From assembly GCF_008122205.1 (NCBI RefSeq), contig NZ_PHNJ01000008.1, positions 146,188 to 210,187 of the forward strand: a stretch of DNA of 64,000 nt, in the 5' to 3' direction. Shown piece after piece: positions 1 through 8,918 of this stretch. Source of the stretch: Natronococcus pandeyae. GTDB taxonomy: Archaea; Halobacteriota; Halobacteria; Halobacteriales; Natrialbaceae. The notes below the pieces were generated by a model. It had not been told where the DNA came from. It saw only the letters and a program-made list of their open reading frames with translations, and searched no databases. Position numbers and translations under genes: made by a program. Each line of letters starts with the position of its first letter. Positions within the stretch are counted from its first letter, which is position 1.

Positions 1-175
1 ACGCCGCCGAGGACGAATCCGTTCATCATCGGTAGTTGAATTGGAACAACTGAACTTGAAGGCGTCGGTGGCTCGCGACTCGCGTCTCACCGCGACCCGG
101 CTCGCCCCGCCTCGGAAATATTTTACTTCTCGGATTACGGAAAACTTATCGGGTAATAGTTTATCGGCTGACAGT

Positions 176-1498
176 ATGAATCGCCGTACGCTTTTGGTCA
201 CCGCCGGCGGAATCACCGGACTTCTCGGTCTCGGCGGCTACCACCAGCGTCGACGACTCGGACGCTGGTCGGATCGCGACGACCTCCGGACTGCTCGCGA
301 CCTCGAGACTCCCGACCCCTTCCTCTCCGCGAGCCTCACCGTCACCGACTCTCACTTGGAATCGGCGCTCGCCGATCTCGAGAATCTCGTTGGAAATGCA
401 CGGGCGGCGTCGTCTGGACTCGAGTACGAGGAGCAACCACAGCCGGTGATCGATCGAACCGAATCTCGGTTCGAAGACGCCAGATCCGTCCGCGAAGAAA
501 TCGCCGGAGAGCTCGACGAGTTCGCGGCGCTCTCGAACGAAGAGCGACTGGACCGGCTCGAAGAGTTACGTGGTGCGCTCAGAGGAGCAGGTCAGGCGCT
601 TGCGCTCGCGGAACTGGAGCGCGGTGAGTGCGATCCGGACGCCATCGACACAGCTCTCGATGCGCTCCGCGACGACTACGAGAGCGTCGGACGAGAACTG
701 GACTACTACGCGTCCGACGTATCACGGGCGGTCGTCGCGTACGGTGAACTCGACGAACTGCTGGAAGACGTGCGAGTGGCGATCAATGCCGGTCAGAGAG
801 ATCTCCGTGAGGCGCCGCCGCGTTCGTATGCCAGGGTTCCGTACGGTCACGCCCGACTCGACGACGTCGAGCGGTTCGCCGAACACCTCGAGCGCGACGC
901 TGCGGACGGTGCTGACCCCGAACTCGTCGGTGATCGTCTGAACGATCGATATCTGGCGCTCCGCGAGCGCACCGACTCGACTCTCGAGGAGGTCGACTTC
1001 GAATACGATGACGAGGTGTCTTCCTACGCGATGGACCTCTGGCTGGATCGGATCGCCCGTCAGTCAGATGGGTCCGACGAGCACGACGAAGGACGGCTCG
1101 CACTCGCGACGCGGATCGCTGCCAAACGGTACGCTCACGCGCTCTCGGTCGAGGCGTTTGAGGACGACCGAACACTCGGATTTCTGGACCAACTTCCCGC
1201 GGACGGGTTCGACACGACCGGTGCGGACGTTCGTGAGGCCAAACGGCGTGCTGGCGACGCGCTGGACGACCGGCTCGAGGCGGACGGCGACGACCGTTTG
1301 GTCCGCTACCTGTGCGTCGGAGTAGCCGACGAACTCGAGTGGCAAGACAGGCGACTCGAACTGGCGCTCGATGACATCAACGACGCCGACTCGCAGGAGT
1401 GGTCGATCGAACTCGAGCGGCTTCACCGAGGATATCTCGAGATCGCGGAACTGGCGGCAGTTCTGCCGGAGGCCTCAGCGGTCGTCGAGGAGGAGTAA
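176..1498 (+). CDS. Exported/anchored acidic helical protein, unknown function
   Basis: A 440-residue protein that I do not recognise. The start at 176 is chosen because a hydrophobic export-like leader begins there (MNRRTLLVTAGGITGLLGLG), with an Arg-Arg pair just before the hydrophobic stretch, as in Tat substrates. The upstream in-frame extension is basic and unlike a haloarchaeal protein. The rest is Glu/Asp/Leu/Arg rich with long predicted helices and no Cys motif, which suggests a coiled-coil or helical-bundle domain outside the membrane. There is no obvious lipobox. It is a single gene, with the next start about 90 bases downstream. The function is unknown; export is an inference from the leader. 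Confidence 0.72.
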   Translation: MNRRTLLVTAGGITGLLGLGGYHQRRRLGRWSDRDDLRTARDLETPDPFLSASLTVTDSHLESALADLENLVGNARAASSGLEYEEQPQPVIDRTESRFEDARSVREEIAGELDEFAALSNEERLDRLEELRGALRGAGQALALAELERGECDPDAIDTALDALRDDYESVGRELDYYASDVSRAVVAYGELDELLEDVRVAINAGQRDLREAPPRSYARVPYGHARLDDVERFAEHLERDAADGADPELVGDRLNDRYLALRERTDSTLEEVDFEYDDEVSSYAMDLWLDRIARQSDGSDEHDEGRLALATRIAAKRYAHALSVEAFEDDRTLGFLDQLPADGFDTTGADVREAKRRAGDALDDRLEADGDDRLVRYLCVGVADELEWQDRRLELALDDINDADSQEWSIELERLHRGYLEIAELAAVLPEASAVVEEE

Positions 1499-1591
1499 GG
1501 CGCCGAACGACGACCATCCGGTACCTCCGGCTACTATAGAGCAGATACCGAAACCGAATTGGAATTCGTGATCGTCCGACTAGCCGAAACG

Positions 1592-2146
1592 ATGAGTGAG
1601 ACACCGACGGAGCCGACCGCCGCGCTGAAAGAGCGTGCCGGCGTCGTCAACGCCCTCGTCGACGGCGCACAGACCGTCCTCGTTCGCCATCCGACCCTCG
1701 ACCCGGGAACGATCGCCGACCGGTTCGTCTGCTATCCGGCCTACAGCCACCAGAAGCCCGACCGCTACCAGCCTCGATACGAGGACTACTACCACCGGGC
1801 GAGCACCAAACCCGACGGCGGCGTCCCGATCCGGGCCGTCGCGGAGGTCTGCGAGGAGTTCACTGTCTCGAGCGACGACCTCGAGGCGCTCGCCCGACAC
1901 TACGTCTACAGTCCCGACGGACTGCGAGACAAGTACGACCCGGACGGCGAACTGCGCGTGCTGTTGCTCCGGGTCGCCGAACTCGAGTCGCCACGGCTCG
2001 TCGAGGAGCGCGGAGAGTATCGCGGCTGTCGCGCCTGGATCGAACTGGCCGACGAGGTCGACGTCGAGCCCGCGGCGGCGTCGCCGGTGGTAGACGACGT
2101 CGCCTTCGCCGAGCGCCGGGCGGCGATCCGGAACGCGCTCGAGTGA
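1592..2146 (+). CDS. Conserved haloarchaeal hypothetical protein
   Basis: A 184-residue acidic soluble protein starting MSETPTEPTAALKER. There is no signal peptide, membrane segment or metal-binding Cys cluster. A Tyr- and His-rich patch near residues 45-70 (YPAYSHQKPDRYQPRYEDYY) stands out and could be a binding surface, but I do not recognise the family. The start at 1592 is preferred over an upstream in-frame ATG because it gives the usual Ser/Thr/Glu-rich haloarchaeal N-terminus. Composition is typical of a real haloarchaeal gene. Function unknown. Confidence 0.7.
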   Translation: MSETPTEPTAALKERAGVVNALVDGAQTVLVRHPTLDPGTIADRFVCYPAYSHQKPDRYQPRYEDYYHRASTKPDGGVPIRAVAEVCEEFTVSSDDLEALARHYVYSPDGLRDKYDPDGELRVLLLRVAELESPRLVEERGEYRGCRAWIELADEVDVEPAAASPVVDDVAFAERRAAIRNALE

Positions 2147-2220
2147 TCGATTGGCGTGAAGCGCGAACCACCGACGAACTTAACGGATCCGAACGGCTAG
2201 ATCCGTCTCCACTGGTCCCT

Positions 2221-2385
2221 ATGACCGAGGAACACGATCACCAGACCGAGCACCACCTTCAGGAGGCGATCCGGCACCTCAGCGAAGCGCAGGACGGCGA
2301 CCTCCGCAAGACGAACGCCGTCGCTCTCGAGGAGGTTTCGGACACCCTGTCGACGGTTCTTCGCGAGCAGGACCGAGACGAATAG
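2221..2385 (+). CDS. Small acidic helical protein (54 aa)
   Basis: A 54-residue protein, MTEEHDHQTEHHLQEAIRHL then a Glu/Leu-rich helix ending at REQDRDE. Composition (acidic, His-rich N-terminus, amphipathic helices) is typical of small conserved haloarchaeal proteins. An upstream in-frame start would overlap the previous gene by 4 bases and add a less acidic stretch, so 2221 is chosen. It has no recognisable domain. It may form a helical dimer; that is a guess from heptad-like Leu spacing. Confidence 0.6.
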   Translation: MTEEHDHQTEHHLQEAIRHLSEAQDGDLRKTNAVALEEVSDTLSTVLREQDRDE

Positions 2386-3132
2386 ACGGTCCGATTTGCT
2401 CTTTTGTACGCCGGCAGAGATCCCATCCGAGAGGCGCTGGTACTCCCGCAGCGGCAGTGTTCAGAGACTACTGTGAGCACTCGGATTGCGGCGAGACCAC
2501 CACGAAAGCCCCTCACGCGGTCGCCCTTCCGGGGTTCGCTGCGGTCCGTACGTTGCCCAGGAGGGATCGACCGCGTCGACCTCTTTCAGTCCCACCCACG
2601 ATGGCTGGCCAGGCAGCCGACCCGGGTGGGACTGAAATGGGCCAGGGGCTTTCGCGGTACTCGCTCCGGGAGCAGGTCCTGCTCGCACGAACACACGAGA
2701 TGGCCACGCCCTCCCCAGCCGACTCACTCGCTGACGGGCTCACGGCCGCTGGCCGTTCGCCGCTCCGCGGCGCTACGCGCCGCGCTGCGCTCGTTCGTCC
2801 CTCGCACACTGGTGTCGACCGTCCTCACTGGTGCTCACGGTTCCCTTCGGTCACCGTTCGCTTTCCGAGGTGCTCGCAGGCTCGCACCTCGCTACGTTCG
2901 GCCGGTCGACAGCGCGCGCCACCGCAGGAGGGGAGCCGGCCCAAAGTGAGACGTAGTTCACCTGTCCGTAACACGAGTTTCACGTGGTGTTCTGAATAAC
3001 AAAACCGTGCTACTATCTACTGGTAATCTAAACACCGTCCCCGCCAGCGCACGGAATCCGGCACCTTCGCTCGGTTGCGGCTTCCAAAGAGCCGACCACA
3101 GCGTTATCCCGATCCTTCCCCTGAGTCACAGT
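2386..3132. other. Gene-free stretch holding a palindromic dispersed element
   Basis: This stretch of about 750 bases has only basic, Ser/Arg-rich open frames unlike haloarchaeal proteins. It contains the palindromic element at 2495-2658, described separately. After it comes a G+C-rich low-complexity run (about 2700-2930) full of short inverted repeats built on GCGC and TTCG cores, typical of decayed intergenic or mobile-element DNA. I see no RNA gene. Confidence 0.6.
2495..2658. repeat. Palindromic dispersed element, copy A
   Basis: Outer arms at 2499-2513 (ACCACGAAAGCCCCT) and 2644-2658 (AGGGGCTTTCGCGGT) are inverted with one mismatch. An inner perfect 14-base inverted repeat lies at 2584-2597 (TTTCAGTCCCACCC) and 2624-2637. 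Its loop contains GGCTGGCCAGGCAGCC. The same architecture and sequence occur at 21843-21937, but this copy has about 70 extra bases (2514-2583) between the left outer and inner arms. Its core appears inverted relative to the other copy. Confidence 0.75.
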
Positions 3133-3414
3133 ATGGCACCGAAGGACGAGAGCCGGAACGGGAACGATCGTGATCCGGCGGAACACCGGCAGGACGGCGG
3201 GGATTCGAACTCGTCGCGCCAGTGTCACCGCCGTCACTGCGACGAGCCGGCACAGTTCGTCGTCCTCGAGCGATATCAGGAGGAGACCGGAAAGGGTGCC
3301 GTCGAGGCCGAAGCCGCCCTGTGCCAGGACCACACCGACGAGGAGAGTCCGGCGAACCTCGACGGCGCCTACGACGACTACGTGTTTTACGTCGAACCGA
3401 TTTCGAACGGGTAA
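3133..3414 (+). CDS. Small Cys/His protein, possible metal binder
   Basis: A 93-residue protein. After a disordered, charged N-terminus (residues 1-33) comes a compact domain with QCHRRHCDEPAQ (Cys-x4-Cys) and a later LCQDHTDEE motif. Two Cys plus Cys/His in this layout resemble a small zinc-binding fold. The start at 3133 (MAPKDESR) is chosen because the upstream frame is basic and hydrophobic. The gene converges on cbiE with 28 bases between stop codons. No known link to cobalamin can be shown beyond position. Function unknown. Confidence 0.62.
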   Translation: MAPKDESRNGNDRDPAEHRQDGGDSNSSRQCHRRHCDEPAQFVVLERYQEETGKGAVEAEAALCQDHTDEESPANLDGAYDDYVFYVEPISNG

Positions 3415-3442
3415 GACGAGCCGAGTCGAGCAGCAGTGAAAC

Positions 3443-4228
3443 TCACACCGGCTGTCGCACCGCGAGCACCACCAGATCGGAGAACGGCGTCTCCGCTCGT
3501 CCGTCCCCGCCGGCGTGCTCCGATAGCTCGGCCAGCGTGAACCGATGACTCTCCTCGTCCTCGTGGGTCAGCTTCTCGAGCACCAGCGCCTCGAGGCCCG
3601 GCTCCGCACCGTTCTCGAGCAGGAACGCGGCGATATCGCCGGGCATCCGATCGTAGGGCCGGGGCAACACGAGGAGGTGCCGTTCGTGGACGGCGGAGGC
3701 GAGGCGATCCATGTCGGCCGCGAGGTCGCCGCTCTTGTGGAGCGTGACGAACTCGGTGTCCTCCATCGGCGTCCGGGCCCGACTCGCGGCCATCTGGAGG
3801 GAGGAGATGCCGGGGACGACGCGTACCGGCGTCTCCGGATCCTCACGTTCGACGGCGTCCTGCACTTTCCCGACGAACTGGTAGCCCGAGTGGTTGGGAT
3901 CGCCCATCGCCACGGCGGTTCCGGACTCGCCGGCGGCGACGCGCTCGCCGAACTCCTCGAGCGCCTCGGCCTCGTCCCTGTAGCCGCAGGTCAACAGGTC
4001 GGCGTCTGTCAGGTCCTCGACGAACTCGACGACCGTGGTGAAGCCGACGACGACGTCGGCCTCCCGAATGGCTCGCTCGCCTCGAGGGGTGAGATACTCC
4101 TGGTTCCCCGGACCGACGCCGACGGCGTAGACCGGTTCGTCGGTCTCTTCGTCGATGGCTGGCTCCGCCGCTGCGGCCGCGAACGTCGCCGGATCCGGCC
4201 CTGCATCGAGGTCGTACTCGCCGCTCAT
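3443..4228 (-). CDS. cbiE: Cobalt-precorrin-7 C5-methyltransferase (CbiE)
   Basis: A 261-residue enzyme of the tetrapyrrole SAM-dependent methyltransferase family. The glycine-rich N-terminal motif VGVGPGNQEYLTP is at residues 37-48. GDPNHSGYQFVGKV (about 109-122) and the VVPGISSLQMAASRA segment (about 138-151) are typical of CbiE, which methylates C5 of the corrin ring. Length fits a stand-alone CbiE without a fused CbiT. About 30 acidic residues precede the domain. The start codon overlaps the cbiC stop by 4 bases (ATGA), so the two are translationally coupled in a minus-strand cobN-cbiC-cbiE operon. Confidence 0.9.
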   Translation of the reverse strand: MSGEYDLDAGPDPATFAAAAAEPAIDEETDEPVYAVGVGPGNQEYLTPRGERAIREADVVVGFTTVVEFVEDLTDADLLTCGYRDEAEALEEFGERVAAGESGTAVAMGDPNHSGYQFVGKVQDAVEREDPETPVRVVPGISSLQMAASRARTPMEDTEFVTLHKSGDLAADMDRLASAVHERHLLVLPRPYDRMPGDIAAFLLENGAEPGLEALVLEKLTHEDEESHRFTLAELSEHAGGDGRAETPFSDLVVLAVRQPV

Positions 4229-5001
4229 CGGTCCTCGCCGTCTTCGGTCGCGTCGTCGCTCGCTCGGGCCGCTCGAGTCTCGGCCGTGAGATCCAGCTCG
4301 AGTTCGTCCGTCCGGACGTCCTTCGCGACGTGGATCAGTTCGTTCGTCAGCGCGGCTGCGAGGCCGCTGCCGCCGCGGCGGCCGACGTTGGTGATGGCCG
4401 GGACGTCGTAGGCCTCGCTGATCTCTCGGATGCGCTGGCGGCTTTCCTCGGCCTTGACGAAGCCGACCGGCGTCGCGACGATGACGGCCGGTCGGGTGCC
4501 GTTCTCGATGCAGTCCGCGAGTGCGAACCCGGCCGTCGGCGCGTTCCCGACCACCGCGATCGCGCCGTCGTAGACGCCCTGCTTGTCGAGTTCGAGCACC
4601 GAGGCGGCGGTCCGGGTCATCCCCGTCTCCTTCGCGAGTTCGGCGCCGTTGCCGATCGCCTTGCGCTTCTCGCAGTCGTGACCGCGGCCGGTGATCCCGG
4701 CCTTGGACATCGTGATGTCCGTCACGATGGTCGCCTCGTCGAGCACCGCTCGAGCCCCGGCCCGAACCGGCGCGTCCTCGTCGTCGCCCACCTCGTCGCT
4801 GCCGGTGAACTCGAGCAAGTGCTGGAACTCGATGTCGCCCATCGAGTGGACCGACTTCTGTCGAATGCGGTCGGCCAGCGTCTCGTCGGGCACGAACTGC
4901 CGAACGATGTCCATGCTCGTCTCGGCGATCTCCATCGCGTTCTGCGTCGTCGCGCCGAGATCGGCGTACTCGTCTTCGAACGCCCCCTCCCCGTCAGTCA
5001 T
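4225..5001 (-). CDS. cbiC: Cobalt-precorrin-8 methylmutase (CbiC)
   Basis: A 258-residue enzyme that moves the C11 methyl group to C12 to make hydrogenobyrinate or its cobalt form. The QKSVHSMGDIEF motif places the family's catalytic His at residue 52. GNAPTAGFALADCI, VGFVKAEESR and NVGRRGGSGLAAAL are also typical of CbiC/CobH. The start at 5001 lies inside the 3' end of cobN (8-base overlap), and its end overlaps cbiE by 4 bases. This tight packing indicates one operon. Cytoplasmic. A short acidic N-terminal extension is normal for haloarchaeal versions. Confidence 0.93.
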   Translation of the reverse strand: MTDGEGAFEDEYADLGATTQNAMEIAETSMDIVRQFVPDETLADRIRQKSVHSMGDIEFQHLLEFTGSDEVGDDEDAPVRAGARAVLDEATIVTDITMSKAGITGRGHDCEKRKAIGNGAELAKETGMTRTAASVLELDKQGVYDGAIAVVGNAPTAGFALADCIENGTRPAVIVATPVGFVKAEESRQRIREISEAYDVPAITNVGRRGGSGLAAALTNELIHVAKDVRTDELELDLTAETRAARASDDATEDGEDR

Positions 5002-8000
5002 CGTTCGTCACCTCCATCGCGGGGTTGGTCGACCGCGCCTCGAGATCGCCCTCGACCTCGAGGTTCAGGTCGCGCAAGCGGTCGACGGTCTCGTCGTCGG
5101 CGTCCCAGAGGTCGCGCTCGATCGCCTCGAGCAGCGTGTCCGTGATCGACTCGAGCGCCCATGGGTTGACGTCGCGCATCCACTCCTGGCGAGCGTCGTC
5201 GAAGGCGAACTTCTCGGCGACCTCCGCCCAGAGCGTGTCCGAGACGACACCCGTCGTGGCGTCCCAGCCGAGCGTCACGTCGACCGTCGTCGAGAGGTCC
5301 CCGGCACCCTTGTAGCCGTGTTCCTCCATCGACTCGAGCCAGTCGGGATTCAGCACCCGAGAGCGCATCGCCTTGCGAACCTTCTCCTCGTTCGTGTAGA
5401 CGTCGACGTTGTCCGGATCGGAGGAGTCGCCGACGTAGGAGGCGGGCTCCTCGCCCGATATTTCGGAGACCGCGGAGATGAAGCCGCCGTGGAAGGCGTA
5501 CCAGTCCGAGGAGTCGAACTCGTCTTGCTCCATCGTGTCCTCGATCTTGACGGTGGCGTCCACACTGGATAGGCGGCGCTCGAAGGCGTCGTGAGCGTCG
5601 GAAACCCGACCGCGGGAGCCCATCGCGTAGCCGCCCCACTGGACGTAGACCGATGCCAGGTCGGAGCGGTCGTCCCAGTTGCCCTCGTCGACTGCCTTAT
5701 TGGTACCGGCGCCGTACCCGCCGGGCCTTGTCGTGAAGACGCGGTGTTTGGCGGCCTTCCGGGCGTCGGATTCGTCGAGTCCTTCCTCGTCCTCGAGTTC
5801 CGCCTGCTCCTCCTCGACGTGCTTTTTCACGTAGTTCAACTCCGGTGGCTCGTCGAGGTCGACGACCGCATCCACGGCATCGTGGATGACGCCCGCCGCA
5901 GCGGGGAAGGCGTCCCGGAACAGCCCGGAGACGCGCGTCGTCACGTCGATTCTGGGCCGGTCCAACTCGTCGAGCGGGATCGGCTCGACGTCGTCGATTC
6001 GGCCGGCGTCGGTCCACCGGGGCTCGACGCCGAGCATCGCGAGCACCTGGGCGATCGTCTCGCCGCGGGTCCGCACCGTGGGAGTGCCCCAGGCGACGAC
6101 GCCGATCTCCTCGGGGTACTCCCCGTTTTCGCTCCGGTGGCGCTCGAGCACGCCCTCCGCGACCTCGCTCCCGACCTGCCAGGCAGACTTCGCAGGTACC
6201 TTGCGCGGATCCAGCGTGTAGAAGTTCCGCGCCGTGGGGAGCAGGTCGACGCCGCCACGGGTGGGGGCACCGGAGCCGCCCGGCGGGACGTACTCGCCCG
6301 AGAGCGCGTCGGCGGTGCGGGGAATCTCGTCCTCGGCACCCTGGACGCGCGGCTGAGCCTCCTCGCAGATGTACGCGAGGGCCTTCCGGAGGTCGTCGTG
6401 GGCGCCGGACTTCGCGCGCCCGTCGCCGATCGTCTCGAGGTCGACGACGAGCAGGTTCATGTTCACTTCGTCGTCCGGTCCTCCTTCGAGTTCCGAGACT
6501 GGAATGTCGAACTCGTGCTCGGCCAGCGTCTCCACCAGCTCGAGGCTCGTTTCGTGGACCTCGTCGGCGGCCTCTGCGTAGGTCATGCCCAGGTCCTCGT
6601 CGTAGGCTCCCGGGGAGTCGAGCATCGTCTGGTAATCGACGCCCAGCGCGCCGGCGACGCTCTCCCGGAGGCTCGGCGCGCCGGGATTCTCGAGTCGCGT
6701 CAGGGCGACGAGATACTCCGTCAGGCGCTCGCCTGCCGGCGGTTCGGACATCGTGTGCAGGCCCAGTCGAATCTGGGTGGTCTTGACGTCGGTCAGGTAC
6801 TCGTGGATGCGCTCGACGAGGGTGTCGACATCGACCTCGTCGCCGTCAACGTCACCTTCGGCCAGGGTCGAGCCGGCCTCGTCGGGGCCACGGACGTCGG
6901 CCTTCTCGTCGATGGTCCCCGCAATCCCGAGCTCGACGGCGAGATCCAGTTCCGCTACTTTCTCCCGCATGAGGTCCTCGAGGTGCTCACCGTCGTCGGC
7001 GCGGGCGTCCTCCATTCCGGCCTCTCGGTACTGGTTCGCGAGTTCCTCGAGTTCCGATAACTCGTCGTACGTGCCCGCCGATCGCATCACGGGCGTCAGG
7101 TAGTCCACGATCGCCGCGTAGGAGCGGCGTTTCGCCTGGGTCCCCTCGCCTGGGTTGTTGACGATGTAGGGGTAGACGTTCGGCAGATCGTCGATCAGCT
7201 GATCCGGCGCACTCTCGCCGTTCAGACCGACGGTCTTGCCAGGGAGCCACTCGAGGCTGCCGTGGGTGCCCAGGTGAACGACGCCGTCGGCGCCGAACTC
7301 GTTTCGGAGCCAGCCGTAGAAGGCGTAGTAGTCGTGGGGTGGCTGCAGGTCCGAGTCGTGGTAGACCTTCGAGGGATCCATCCCGAACCCGCGCGGGGGC
7401 TGGACGGTAACGAGCACGTTGCCGAACTCGACGCCGGGGATGGCGAACGGGCGGTCCGGAACCTCGCCCCACTCCTCGACGACGTTCTCCTGGAACCGCT
7501 CGTCGGCGGACTCGAACCAGTCCGCGTAGGTGTCGGAGGAAACCACGTCGACCGACAGGTCGCGGACGTCTTCGGGTGCCACCCAGCGGTCCTCGAGGGT
7601 GAGCTGTGCGGTTAATTTCTCTACCAGCGTCTGGCCGTCGTCCGGCATCTCGTCGCCTAGATTGTATCCTCGAGCGTCGAGTTCCTCGAGCAAGTTCACT
7701 GTCGACTCCGGCGAGTCGAGCCCGAACGCGGTCCCGATTCCGTCGTCGCTCGGTGGATAGTTGTGGAGGACGACGGCGACCCGTTTCTCCTCGTTCGGCG
7801 TGTGGCGAAGCGCCGCCCAGTTGACCGCGAGTCGGGTCGCGTGGTCGATCCGCTCCTCGATCGGATAGTGGTGTTTCGGCGCAGAGCCGATGCCGGCTTC
7901 GTCGTCGGTGCGTTCCTTGCCCGAGATCGGATGGGTGATCACGTTGCCGTCGAACTCCGGCAGTGCGACCGAGAGCGCGAGTTCGAAACCCATCACGCCC

Positions 8001-8884
8001 GTGTCGCTCGACTCGTAGCGCGACCGGGAGCGCATCGTGGTGATCGTCTGGAGGACCGGGACGCCGAGTCGATCGAGGAAGACGTCCTCCGCACTCTGGC
8101 CCTCGTCGTTGGCGCTCCGGCCACGCTCGTCCATCGAGAGCGAGAACATGAACGAGGAGAGGACGGCGTCGACGACCGGTTCACCCTCGTCGTCGATCAA
8201 CCAGTTGTCAGTGACCCACTCGGCGTCCTCCTGCTCCTCCGTATCGGTCGCCGGATTGCAGAAGATCGGCAGCGCGTTCGCCCCCTGCTCCTCGAGCGCC
8301 CGAACCTGCGCGTCGACGTAGCGCGTGTTCTCGTGGGTCCAGTGGGACTCGTAGAACCAGACCGCGACCGTCGGCTTCTCCGAGTCGTGGCTCTCGAGTA
8401 GTTCCTCGTACCCCGCTCCCGGATAGTCGGGGTGGTAGACGCCCTCCGTCGGCAGTTCCGTCGGCCCGTCGTACGCGAGGTCGCGACCTTCGTACTCGCT
8501 CGCGAGAAACCGACAGCAGTTCTCGACGTTGATCGTGCCGCCCTTCTCGAGGTAGTCGTAGACCTGCTCGCGGTGGTTCTCGGCGACCGTCGTGTCCTCG
8601 AAGGCGAAGGCGTCGCCGGTCGACTTCACGATCAGCGGGACGTTCGCCTCCTCGAGCGCCCCCGTCGCGTACTCGTAGCCGGGCATGCTGTCCTCGGCGC
8701 CGTGCAGCCAGAAGATCGCCGCCGCGGCGTCGCGAAGTTCCTCGACGAACGACTCGACGTCGGCTTCGTCCTCGAGGTCGCTCTCCGATCGGACGACCAG
8801 TTCGATACCCTCGAGTCGTTCGGCGGCCTCGCCGATCGACCCGAGTTCGTTCTCCGTCGCGGTGTAGATCCCGATACGTGTCAT
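4994..8884 (-). CDS. cobN: Cobaltochelatase subunit CobN
   Basis: A 1296-residue large chelatase subunit (family usual length about 1250-1300) that inserts cobalt into the corrin ring with an ATP-driven partner. Recognisable CobN/BchH segments include AVWFYESHWTHENTRYVD, HPISGKERTDDE, GVVHLGTHGSLEWLPGK, DLPNVYPYIVNNPGEG and the C-terminal TLWAEVAEKFAFDDARQEWM. The start at 8884 (MTRIGIYTATENELGSIG) is where family similarity begins; an open extension further upstream lies antisense to the chlID gene and is not credible. It is the first gene of the minus-strand cobN-cbiC-cbiE operon and faces its partner chlID across 34 bases. Confidence 0.95.
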   Translation of the reverse strand: MTRIGIYTATENELGSIGEAAERLEGIELVVRSESDLEDEADVESFVEELRDAAAAIFWLHGAEDSMPGYEYATGALEEANVPLIVKSTGDAFAFEDTTVAENHREQVYDYLEKGGTINVENCCRFLASEYEGRDLAYDGPTELPTEGVYHPDYPGAGYEELLESHDSEKPTVAVWFYESHWTHENTRYVDAQVRALEEQGANALPIFCNPATDTEEQEDAEWVTDNWLIDDEGEPVVDAVLSSFMFSLSMDERGRSANDEGQSAEDVFLDRLGVPVLQTITTMRSRSRYESSDTGVMGFELALSVALPEFDGNVITHPISGKERTDDEAGIGSAPKHHYPIEERIDHATRLAVNWAALRHTPNEEKRVAVVLHNYPPSDDGIGTAFGLDSPESTVNLLEELDARGYNLGDEMPDDGQTLVEKLTAQLTLEDRWVAPEDVRDLSVDVVSSDTYADWFESADERFQENVVEEWGEVPDRPFAIPGVEFGNVLVTVQPPRGFGMDPSKVYHDSDLQPPHDYYAFYGWLRNEFGADGVVHLGTHGSLEWLPGKTVGLNGESAPDQLIDDLPNVYPYIVNNPGEGTQAKRRSYAAIVDYLTPVMRSAGTYDELSELEELANQYREAGMEDARADDGEHLEDLMREKVAELDLAVELGIAGTIDEKADVRGPDEAGSTLAEGDVDGDEVDVDTLVERIHEYLTDVKTTQIRLGLHTMSEPPAGERLTEYLVALTRLENPGAPSLRESVAGALGVDYQTMLDSPGAYDEDLGMTYAEAADEVHETSLELVETLAEHEFDIPVSELEGGPDDEVNMNLLVVDLETIGDGRAKSGAHDDLRKALAYICEEAQPRVQGAEDEIPRTADALSGEYVPPGGSGAPTRGGVDLLPTARNFYTLDPRKVPAKSAWQVGSEVAEGVLERHRSENGEYPEEIGVVAWGTPTVRTRGETIAQVLAMLGVEPRWTDAGRIDDVEPIPLDELDRPRIDVTTRVSGLFRDAFPAAAGVIHDAVDAVVDLDEPPELNYVKKHVEEEQAELEDEEGLDESDARKAAKHRVFTTRPGGYGAGTNKAVDEGNWDDRSDLASVYVQWGGYAMGSRGRVSDAHDAFERRLSSVDATVKIEDTMEQDEFDSSDWYAFHGGFISAVSEISGEEPASYVGDSSDPDNVDVYTNEEKVRKAMRSRVLNPDWLESMEEHGYKGAGDLSTTVDVTLGWDATTGVVSDTLWAEVAEKFAFDDARQEWMRDVNPWALESITDTLLEAIERDLWDADDETVDRLRDLNLEVEGDLEARSTNPAMEVTNDD

Positions 8885-8918
8885 CGATTTTTTAAACCTC
8901 TGTTGTATTAGCGCAAGT
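8885..8918. promoter_or_regulatory. 34-base divergent promoter between cobN and chlID
   Basis: The whole gap between the two divergent start codons is 34 bases. A TTTTTTAAACC stretch (8888-8898) is centred about 27 bases before the chlID ATG, and TAATACA read on the minus strand (8905-8911) is about 25 bases before the cobN ATG. Both genes would therefore be leaderless and their promoters must overlap. No space remains for separate regulator sites. Confidence 0.6.

Noticed and set aside
1..29. Possible start of a minus-strand gene at the left edge (MMNGFVLGG)
   Set aside because: Only nine codons are visible and no clear TATA box precedes them.
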